Source: Opitutia bacterium UBA7876 (GTDB lineage: Bacteria; Verrucomicrobiota; Verrucomicrobiia; Opitutales; Seribacteraceae). From it: a stretch of 5,062 bases of DNA. The notes beneath the pieces were generated by a model that had not been told where the DNA came from, did not search any database, and worked only from the letters and a program-made list of their open reading frames with translations. This document shows positions 1 to 5,062 of the stretch, piece after piece; positions within the stretch are counted from its first letter, which is position 1, and each line of letters opens with the position of its first letter. Made by a program: the position numbers and the translations under genes. The DNA is taken from contig DLRY01000071.1 in assembly GCA_002500665.1 (NCBI GenBank), positions 1 through 5,062 of the forward strand, written 5' to 3'.

Positions 1-1
1 G

Positions 2-1123
2 ATAACCGAGATCGTGATCGATTCAGGCAAGACTTCCCTCTCCCTCGATCCTGGGGATGAGAGCGAGCCTTTTCCCGTCAAGTCCGGGGGAGACGTTGAT
101 ATCCTCGTTTCCGTGGACGTCGCCAAGGAGGTTCCCGACAGGGCCGTCCTCTACTGGACCTCCGAAGGCATGGAGGAGAAATCGGAGGAATTCGCTTTCC
201 GTGACTCCAAGCGGTATGAATGCAAAATCTCGTCCCTGACCCGTCCCACCCTTTTCCGCCTCGTCATTGGGGACGACCGCACGCGCGAGATACCCTTGTC
301 CATTTCACCCCCTCCCGCCTTTACCGCCGTGGTCGCGGGCTTGACCTTCCCCGAGTACCTGGGCCGCCCGCCCTCCTCCTCGGAAACTCTTGATTTCTCG
401 GTTCCTGCCGGTACCCGCATCAGGTGGACCCTGACCTGCTCCCCCGCCATTTCCGACCTGAACGTCACCCTCGGTGGGGAAACCATCGCGGCCCAGGTCA
501 GTGAGGATGGAAAAACCGCTTCCTTCGAGGCCAATGCCACCGAGACCTTCCGCTATTCCTTTCCCTACGTGCGGGAGAAGGCAAACGGATTCGAGTACCG
601 CATCGAGGGTGAGCAGGAGGTTGAGGTCGTTCCCGACCGGGTGCCTGAGATCGTTCTCCAGTCCGCCACCACCGCGAGCGGGTACGCCACCCCGAGCAAA
701 ACCCTCGTGGTCGACGCCGCGGTGAGCGACGATTATGGCCTTGGCGAAGCCTTTCTGGTGTATTCGCTTGGTTCCCGGGAGGAAAAACGGGTTTCCCTGG
801 AGGAACTGACGGATACGTCCTTGAGCGGGATAAGGGACAGGATCCGTTTGAGCGTTCCTCTCTCCGAGCTCCTCGGCGAGGCTCCCGAGCCGGGAGATGA
901 GTTCGTCTTCCAGGTCGAGGTGAGCGACGAGATGCCCCCCCGGGGCACGCATAGGAACCTTTCCTCCGACCGGAAGCTGACCATCCTGAGCGAGGAAAAA
1001 TATTTGGAATGGTTCAAGAGCGAGCTGGAGCTTCAGCTCGCCTTGATCGCCAAGGCCCGCGACTCCGAAAAAAGAGCGCGGGTCGAGATCGAGAACCTAA
1101 AGGTGGAAGAAAAAAAGGAGTAA
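2..1123 (+). CDS. DUF4175-like protein with Ig-like segments, 3' part only
   Basis: The frame is open from base 2, so the real start lies left of the window and the GTG at 14 is not a credible start. The visible part is 373 residues, numbered from base 2. No membrane helix is seen here; family members usually carry N-terminal membrane helices, which would be in the missing part. Three beta-rich segments can be read. Residues 1-102 end at the proline run 103-105. Residues 106-211 open with the FPEYLGR signature (116-122) and close with PDRVP (211-215). Residues 216-329 carry DDYGL (243-247). These signatures recall DUF4175-type envelope proteins of Planctomycetota and Bacteroidota. Residues 331-373 form a charged amphipathic helix that stops abruptly, whereas relatives continue into a long helical region. 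A TAA and six bases separate it from the ATG of the next gene, which supplies such a helical region. No enzyme motif is visible. The CDS is near certain; the family call is moderately confident. Confidence 0.85.
   Translation: MTEIVIDSGKTSLSLDPGDESEPFPVKSGGDVDILVSVDVAKEVPDRAVLYWTSEGMEEKSEEFAFRDSKRYECKISSLTRPTLFRLVIGDDRTREIPLSISPPPAFTAVVAGLTFPEYLGRPPSSSETLDFSVPAGTRIRWTLTCSPAISDLNVTLGGETIAAQVSEDGKTASFEANATETFRYSFPYVREKANGFEYRIEGEQEVEVVPDRVPEIVLQSATTASGYATPSKTLVVDAAVSDDYGLGEAFLVYSLGSREEKRVSLEELTDTSLSGIRDRIRLSVPLSELLGEAPEPGDEFVFQVEVSDEMPPRGTHRNLSSDRKLTILSEEKYLEWFKSELELQLALIAKARDSEKRARVEIENLKVEEKKE
1115..1120 (+). promoter_or_regulatory. Shine-Dalgarno AAGGAG that decides the start of the second gene
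   Basis: AAGGAG lies inside the last two sense codons of the upstream gene (AAG GAG, then TAA). It is 9 bases from the ATG at 1130 but only 3 bases from the in-frame GTG at 1124. The ATG is therefore the better start, and its product begins with a cleaner signal peptide (MKVR followed by a hydrophobic core). Because the site sits within the coding end of the first gene, translation of the two genes is probably coupled. Confidence 0.75.
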
Positions 1124-1129
1124 GTGAGA

Positions 1130-2860
1130 ATGAAAGTCAGAACCAGCCTTTACCTGCTGGCCGCCCTCGGGCTGCTGGCCCCGGCCGTCGCTCAGCAGAA
1201 GGAGAGGAGCAAGGTCCTGCAGACCAGCGAGCGAATCCGCAAGCTGGAACGCCGGCAGAAGGACGTCGACCGGCAGCTCGGATCGGCCTCCGACAAAATC
1301 GGAAGCCTGCTCAGGGATCTGGCCTCCAACAAGCTTGAGGAAAAGGGGAAGTCGGCCGACGTCTCCAAGATGAAAGGCTCCCTGCTTGAAGTGAAGGGCG
1401 ATCTTCCCGAGGCCGAGGCGACCCTGGCAACTGCCCGGGCCAAGATCGAGAACGCCTATCCCCACTTGGATACGGCTGGGAAACAAGTCACTCAAATCAT
1501 CATCGACCTCAGCCGCATCCTGAACGAGAGCGAGACCGCCATCCTGGCCGATGATCTTCTTCGCGAAATCAGGGAAATGATCAAACGCCAGTCCTTTATC
1601 TGGAGGGAAACCAGGGAATGGGGAAAGGTTCTCATCATCCGTCCGGAGATCGCCGCCGCCGACAAGCCGAGAGTGGCCCGCGCCCAAGGGGAAGTCGTGC
1701 TTTCCATCGACCAGTTCAAGGGCTTGCTCAAGGAAGCCCTCGAGAAGGTGAACGACCCGTTGCTTTCGCGTCGTTTCGGCAAGGGCATGGCGATCATCGA
1801 GGAGAAGAAGCCCGGAGCGGATCTGCGCCGGGCCCTTGCCTTTATCGACCAGGGTACCGTCCAGGCCGCTACGGATGCCGTCGTCCGCCAAGCCGCGGCC
1901 ATTGAGACCCTCAAGGAAATCGAGAGAGCCCTCTCCAGCGACGACGACGAGCTCGCTCGCATGGAGGACTTGCTGGAGGAGCTCAAACGCATTCTCGAGG
2001 AGCAGGTGGCCCTGAAGGAAGAGGTCGAAGAGGCGGGAGACGAATTGAAAAACGCATCCGAGCTCCAGGCCGACCAGCTCGAGCTTAAGGAGGAGCTGGA
2101 CGAGGCGGTGACTGAGGAGGAAGCTCCCAGCGACTCCTTGGAGGAGGCCTCCGATTCAATGGAGGAGGCTGCCGAGGAAATCAGCGAAGGGAACCAGGAT
2201 TCCGCCCTGGCTGCCCAGGAGGACGCCATCGAGCAGCTTCAAGACGCCATTGGCGACCTCGAGTCGGCCATTGCGGATGCCGCCGCCGAGGGTAGTGAGT
2301 CCTCGGAATCCGGTGATTCCTTCGCCGATGCGGGCGAATCTTTCGGGGACAGCTTCTCGGACGCCCTGCCATCTGATTTTTTCTCCGACTCCTTGCCCAG
2401 CGACGGCTTCCCGAGCGACGGCTTTCCTTCCGATGGTTTCCCGAGCGACGGCTTCCCAAGCGACGGTTTTCCTTCCGATGGCTTTCCCAGTGAGGGAGCA
2501 GGCTTGCCCTCTCCAGGGGCCAGCCCGACCCCCGGAGCCGGAGCCCCCGGGCCTCCCGCGCCCGGTGCAGGGATGCCGGCCCCCGGAATAGGACCCCCCA
2601 GCTCGGTGCCCGGACAAGGAATGCCCGTTCCGGGATCCTTCGCTCCCGCCCCTCCCGGCGTTTTGCCCGATGACCCGCAAATCGATTCCACGGGTTATTC
2701 CTCCACTACGCCCCGTGGGGACGCCGTTTCCAGGACCCGTATGTCCAAAAGTTCAGTCGAGCGCAGAAGGCGCAACCTGGTCATCCAGAAGTACGTCCAG
2801 CAGTTGCCGGTCGAGTTCAGGAAGCAGGCCAGGCAGTACTTTGAGATTCTGGCCAAATGA
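1130..2860 (+). CDS. Exported coiled-coil protein with acidic SDGFP-repeat region and basic tail
   Basis: A protein of 576 residues from the ATG at 1130; the longer frame begins with GTG at 1124. Residues 1-21 form a signal peptide (hydrophobic core 6-18, likely cleavage after AVA at 19-21). Residues 22 to about 380 are almost all helical, with heptad-like Leu/Ile spacing and many Lys, Arg and Glu, becoming acidic towards the end. Residues 344-381 show the pattern M-EA--(I/L)--G----A--Q--AI--L--AI, which recalls the C-terminal helical part of DUF4175-type proteins. From about 390 the chain is disordered: Ser/Asp/Phe-rich, then six SDGFP units (424-453), then a Pro/Gly/Ala-rich linker to about 520. 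Residues 321-528 contain no Lys, Arg or His. The last 48 residues are strongly basic (RRRR at 545-548) and end in an amphipathic helix around QQLPVEFRKQ and YFEIL; similar 'LP-EFR---YFE-L' tails recur in planctomycete envelope proteins. No catalytic motif is seen. The gene overlaps the next by ATGA. It may be a structural or partner protein for the upstream product. Confidence 0.85.
   Translation: MKVRTSLYLLAALGLLAPAVAQQKERSKVLQTSERIRKLERRQKDVDRQLGSASDKIGSLLRDLASNKLEEKGKSADVSKMKGSLLEVKGDLPEAEATLATARAKIENAYPHLDTAGKQVTQIIIDLSRILNESETAILADDLLREIREMIKRQSFIWRETREWGKVLIIRPEIAAADKPRVARAQGEVVLSIDQFKGLLKEALEKVNDPLLSRRFGKGMAIIEEKKPGADLRRALAFIDQGTVQAATDAVVRQAAAIETLKEIERALSSDDDELARMEDLLEELKRILEEQVALKEEVEEAGDELKNASELQADQLELKEELDEAVTEEEAPSDSLEEASDSMEEAAEEISEGNQDSALAAQEDAIEQLQDAIGDLESAIADAAAEGSESSESGDSFADAGESFGDSFSDALPSDFFSDSLPSDGFPSDGFPSDGFPSDGFPSDGFPSDGFPSEGAGLPSPGASPTPGAGAPGPPAPGAGMPAPGIGPPSSVPGQGMPVPGSFAPAPPGVLPDDPQIDSTGYSSTTPRGDAVSRTRMSKSSVERRRRNLVIQKYVQQLPVEFRKQARQYFEILAK
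2357..2398 (+). repeat. Degenerate pentapeptide repeats upstream of the SDGFP array
   Basis: Three imperfect units, SDALP (2357-2371), SDFF (2372-2383, one residue short) and SDSLP (2384-2398), run directly into the perfect array. They share the Ser-Asp start and an aromatic or aliphatic residue before Pro. They look like older, diverged copies of the same unit. Confidence 0.6.
2399..2488 (+). repeat. Six tandem 15-bp units encoding SDGFP
   Basis: Six perfect SDGFP pentapeptides lie in phase within the second gene. At DNA level they form two 45-bp copies (2399-2443 and 2444-2488), because the Ser codons follow AGC, AGC, TCC in each half. The halves differ at five bases, all at third codon positions, so every difference is silent. 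The next codons (AGT GAG GGA) begin a broken seventh unit, SEG. The expected role is a flexible acidic spacer with regularly spaced Phe. Confidence 0.95.
2495..2674 (+). repeat. Pro/Gly/Ala low-complexity linker coding region
   Basis: This coding stretch reads as irregular PGAG, PAPG and GMP(A/V)PG units rich in Pro, Gly and Ala, with no basic residue. DNA copies are diverged and no fixed period is evident. It probably encodes an extended, protease-tolerant linker between the SDGFP array and the basic C-terminal helix of the second gene. Confidence 0.7.
2857..2860 (+). promoter_or_regulatory. ATGA stop-start overlap (translational coupling)
   Basis: The TGA of the coiled-coil gene (2858-2860) overlaps the ATG of the toroid gene (2857-2859). 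The sequence before it contains no good Shine-Dalgarno, which favours re-initiation by ribosomes finishing the upstream gene. This ties production of the two proteins together. Confidence 0.75.
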
Positions 2861-3900
2861 AGACCCCGAGCAACCAAACGAGCGCTGCGGCCCTGCTGGT
2901 CGCTTTTTCCTGTTTGCTTTTCGAGCCGGGCCAACTCCCGGCTCAGGAAAGCTCACCCGTTCAGCGGGTGGCCCGAGTCAAGTTGACGCCCGAAGTCCAG
3001 GAGGCGATCAGCAAGGGTCTGGTGTTCCTATCCAAGACCCAGAAACAAGACGGTAGCTGGGGCGACAAGCATCCGGTGGCCGATACTTCGCTTGCCCTCA
3101 TGTCATTCATGCTCCAGGGACACGTCCCGGGCCGGGGCAGCTACGGGGACCACATGGAAAGAGGTTTGGCCTACATGGTCAATATGGGCAAGAAGGGCCG
3201 TGGGGGCTACCTCGGTACGCCTAGCCATCACGGCGGAATGTATGAGCACGGCCTGGCCATTCTCGCTCTTTCGGAGGCCTGGGGACAAAGTTCCAACCGG
3301 GACCTGCGAAACACCCTCCGCCGGGCCGTGGACGTTACCATCCGCGCCCAGAACAGCCAGGGTGGGTGGCGCTACAACCCCGAGCCCAGGGACGCCGATC
3401 TTTCCATGACCGTCATGCACACGGTGGCCCTCAACTCGGCCAAGGAGGCCGGGATCTCGGTTCCCGACAAGGTTCTCGAAAAGGCGGTGCAGTACGTCGA
3501 GAGCTGCCAGGACAAAACCAGTGGAGGGTTCGGCTATAGTGGCCCGAGCGGTCCCGGTTTCGCCCGCACTGGAGCCGGTGTGATGTCTCTGATCATGTGC
3601 GGTAGACGGGATCATCCCGCGGTCCAGCGGGGCATGAAGTTCCTCAATTCCTATCCCGACCAGAAGTTCAGCGGAGGCTCTCATTTCCTCTACGGGAACT
3701 ACTATGCCATCCAGTGCATGTACCAGATGGGGGAAAGCCACTTCAATGCCTACTACCCACGAATACGGGATTCCCTTCTGCAGAAGCAGAACAAGTCCGA
3801 TGGTCGCTGGTCGATTAAGGAAGGCGATACCTATTCCACGTCCATGGCCATCCTCATCCTCGGCGTTCCCTATCGCTTTCTGCCGATCTACCAGCGCTAG
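2857..3900 (+). CDS. Exported prenyltransferase/squalene-cyclase-repeat (alpha/alpha toroid) protein
   Basis: A complete protein of 347 residues. Its ATG overlaps the stop of the preceding gene (ATGA), and no strong Shine-Dalgarno precedes it, so translation is probably coupled. Residues 1-29 form a signal peptide (hydrophobic stretch about 10-22, likely cleavage after LPA). About six helical repeats follow, roughly at 50-90, 100-143, 155-198, 207-252, 258-294 and 303-340. QW-type motifs (Q-x3-G-x-W) are at 62-68 and 165-171, with a degenerate one, NKSDGRW, at 312-318. This is the fold of squalene-hopene cyclases and prenyltransferase beta subunits. The cyclase DxDD acid motif is absent: the closest sequence is DADLS (179-183). 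No clear Asp/Cys/His zinc site of prenyltransferases is seen. A His/Tyr/Glu cluster, HHGGMYEH (124-131), is notable. The ending YRFLPIYQR is typical, from memory, of a large planctomycete family annotated only by this repeat. Function is unknown; lipid, isoprenoid or glycan binding, or a structural role, are all possible. Fold confidence is high, enzymatic activity doubtful. Confidence 0.9.
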   Translation: MKTPSNQTSAAALLVAFSCLLFEPGQLPAQESSPVQRVARVKLTPEVQEAISKGLVFLSKTQKQDGSWGDKHPVADTSLALMSFMLQGHVPGRGSYGDHMERGLAYMVNMGKKGRGGYLGTPSHHGGMYEHGLAILALSEAWGQSSNRDLRNTLRRAVDVTIRAQNSQGGWRYNPEPRDADLSMTVMHTVALNSAKEAGISVPDKVLEKAVQYVESCQDKTSGGFGYSGPSGPGFARTGAGVMSLIMCGRRDHPAVQRGMKFLNSYPDQKFSGGSHFLYGNYYAIQCMYQMGESHFNAYYPRIRDSLLQKQNKSDGRWSIKEGDTYSTSMAILILGVPYRFLPIYQR

Positions 3901-3941
3901 CCCTTCAGGGGCCCGGGCTTCGTTTCAGTTTTGAGAAGTCG
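3901..3941 (+). other. Short intergenic gap between the third and fourth genes
   Basis: This 41-base gap is the only non-coding stretch in the window. A weak hairpin is possible (AGCCC at 3899-3903 with GGGCT at 3915-3919), and alternative pairings exist in the GGGGCCCGGG run. No clean U-tract follows, so it is not a convincing terminator. A weak GAGAAG (3933-3938) lies 3 bases before the ATG at 3942 and is a poor ribosome binding site. No promoter was recognised. The two genes are probably co-transcribed. Confidence 0.5.
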
Positions 3942-5062
3942 ATGAGAGCTCTCGGTATCGTCTGCCTCCTCCCTTTTCTTTTTAGCTTGTCCGCGTTTGC
4001 CGCGCAGAGGGATGAAAACCCTGCTTCCGAGCTTCAGGTTCACCGCTGGATGAAGGATCTGGCCGGAGAGGATTGGGTTCTCCAGTCCGTGGCCCTGGAG
4101 GAACTGGGCAAGCGAAAGGCGCAACAGGCCGCGCCTCGCATCCGGGAGGTCCTGGAAAAAGGCAAGACCCCCTGGATCCGGGGGCGGGCCATGTTCGCCC
4201 TGGGCAGGATATCGGGTCGGGAAATCATTCCCCTGGCCCGCAAGGCCGCCCGCGACGAGGATCCCGTACTCCGCATTTCGGCCCTCCGGACACTTGAGTT
4301 TGTCGGCGGTGAAGGTTCCTCCGACTTGGCCCTGGAGCTCATGAAGGATTCCGTCCTTGAAGTCCGGGCAACTGCGGCCGCTCTTTATGCCAAGCAGTTC
4401 CCGCAAGAGGCCTGGCCCACCGTCGAGGCCCTTACCAGGCAGGATCGATCCTCCGTTTCAAGCGGCCTGCTGAGAGCTCTTTCCCATATTGGATCCAAGG
4501 AATCGCTGGATCGGCTCGGGGAGCTCTTCGCGGACGTCAATGCAAGCAGGGAAAGAAGACGGGAAGTGATCAAGGCCCTTGGGTCGGGGGATGATCGCGT
4601 GATCCCTCTTCTCGTCTCGGCGACCGCAAGCTTCCCCTCGGCATCCCCCGAGTTCAAGCTCGGGGCCAAGCTGCTCGGGCAGCGTCCGAGGACCCTGACC
4701 GGCCCCATCCTCAAGGCCTTGCTGGTCTCCGACGAGAACGCCTCCCTGGCCAGCGCGTCTTCCCTTATGGCGGAGGTTTGCCCGACCATCGAGCTGGGAG
4801 ACCTCTTGGCCAAGACCTGGCCGGGGCGGGAGCTCCCCCCCTTGGCCCTTCAGGCCGGCATGGTGGCCCTTAGCAGGATCGACCCTGCCCGCTACGAGGC
4901 CTTTTTCAACGGTTACCTCTCGAGTGAGGACGTACCTACCCGTGCCATGGCTGTGGCGTGCCGCTCCCTGGTTCCCGACCAGGCTCTCTTCGAGACCTTC
5001 CGCCCTTTCGTGAAGGATCCGGAAATCGAAATCGTTCTCGCCGCCCTCACCGGCCTGCGCAG
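3942..5062 (+). CDS. Exported HEAT-repeat protein, 5' part only
   Basis: An open frame of 373 codons starts at the ATG at 3942 and reaches the window edge with no stop, so the C-terminus is missing. Residues 1-20 form a signal peptide (hydrophobic core about 4-18, likely cleavage after AFA). The rest reads as paired helices of about 31-33 residues with the HEAT/armadillo-like pattern of D-----VR--A---LG------A---L. Units can be placed at about 36-72, 75-103, 106-134, 137-165, 168-197 and 201-229; later ones (to 373) are less regular. Good HEAT signatures are WIRGRAMFALGRI (78-90) and VLRISALRTLEFVG (109-122). Such repeats usually form a protein-binding superhelix. No enzymatic motif is visible so far; the missing C-terminus could hold another domain. 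It lies 41 bases after the toroid gene on the same strand, so it probably belongs to the same operon. The CDS is well supported by the uninterrupted frame, signal peptide and repeats; the exact start is good but has a weak ribosome binding site. Confidence 0.88.
   Translation, partial: MRALGIVCLLPFLFSLSAFAAQRDENPASELQVHRWMKDLAGEDWVLQSVALEELGKRKAQQAAPRIREVLEKGKTPWIRGRAMFALGRISGREIIPLARKAARDEDPVLRISALRTLEFVGGEGSSDLALELMKDSVLEVRATAAALYAKQFPQEAWPTVEALTRQDRSSVSSGLLRALSHIGSKESLDRLGELFADVNASRERRREVIKALGSGDDRVIPLLVSATASFPSASPEFKLGAKLLGQRPRTLTGPILKALLVSDENASLASASSLMAEVCPTIELGDLLAKTWPGRELPPLALQAGMVALSRIDPARYEAFFNGYLSSEDVPTRAMAVACRSLVPDQALFETFRPFVKDPEIEIVLAALTGLR

Noticed and set aside
305..952. Long antisense open frame of 215 codons opposite the first gene.
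   Set aside because: It is Gly/Arg-rich with no family signature; such frames are common opposite GC-rich genes. The sense frame has clear Ig-like/DUF4175 signatures.
1111..1338. In-frame A AAA AAG slippery heptamer at 1111-1117 that could give a -1 frameshift near the end of the first gene.
   Set aside because: The -1 frame adds about 73 Pro/Arg/Ala/Gln-rich residues, typical of an out-of-frame read of GC-rich coding DNA, and ends inside the second gene. No upstream Shine-Dalgarno-like stimulator or obvious downstream stem was seen. The A-run is explained by Lys codons merging with the AAGGAG ribosome binding site.
1097..2229. Antisense open frames of 264 and 245 codons opposite the coiled-coil gene.
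   Set aside because: The 245-codon one is a Ser/Ala/Arg shadow of Glu-rich helical coding sequence; the other has no recognisable domain or start signal. The sense gene has a signal peptide, ribosome binding site and coiled-coil pattern.
2156..2691. Two overlapping antisense open frames opposite the SDGFP and Pro/Gly-rich region, one with GKPS-type repeats.
   Set aside because: They mirror the repeat and low-complexity composition of the sense gene, have no ribosome binding site or recognisable domain, and the sense frame is fully supported.
3103..3741. Antisense open frame of 212 codons opposite the toroid gene.
   Set aside because: The sense protein is a clear family member over its full length; the antisense product has no recognisable feature.
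3899..3930. Possible rho-independent terminator between the toroid and HEAT genes.
   Set aside because: The best stem is only 5 bp with an 11-base loop, competing pairings exist, and no continuous T-run follows directly, so termination is not supported.
3897..4813. Antisense open frames (3897-4406, 4040-4342, 4385-4813) and a short + frame at 4073-4297 in the right-hand region.
   Set aside because: A + strand frame from 3942 is open to the window end and encodes a signal peptide and HEAT repeats, which explains the region; the others lack domains and start signals.

Overview
The window is a GC-rich piece of bacterial chromosome. Four genes lie head to tail on the + strand and fill almost all of it: the 3' part of one gene (2-1123), two complete genes (1130-2860 and 2857-3900), and the 5' part of a fourth that runs off the right edge (3942-5062). 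No RNA gene, insertion sequence, CRISPR array, phage gene or strong promoter or terminator was seen. The protein types, and the 'YRFLPIYQR' C-terminus of the third gene, point to Planctomycetota or a close PVC-group relative. That assignment comes from recalled family knowledge, not from a search.

Layout. Gene 1 encodes tandem beta-rich, Ig-like segments with DUF4175-like signatures (FPEYLGR, PDRVP, DDYGL) and ends in a short charged helix. One TAA separates it from gene 2, which lies in the same reading frame. Gene 2 encodes a signal peptide, a long helical and coiled-coil region, an acidic disordered region with six perfect SDGFP pentapeptides, a Pro/Gly-rich linker and a strongly basic C-terminal helix. 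Gene 3 overlaps gene 2 by an ATGA and encodes an exported alpha/alpha-toroid protein of the prenyltransferase/squalene-cyclase repeat type, without the usual catalytic motif. Gene 4 starts 41 bases later and encodes a protein with a signal peptide and HEAT-like helical repeats.

The tight spacing suggests one transcript. Genes 2-4 each begin with an export signal, and gene 1 belongs to a family that is normally membrane-anchored, so the products probably act together in the periplasm or at the cell surface. In Planctomycetota, DUF4175-like proteins are often found near MoxR ATPase, DUF58 and BatA/VWA genes. If that holds here, those genes should lie to the left of this window. The joint function is unknown. 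The architecture (Ig-like sensor or scaffold, charged coiled-coil partner, toroid, HEAT scaffold) looks like an envelope assembly rather than a metabolic pathway.
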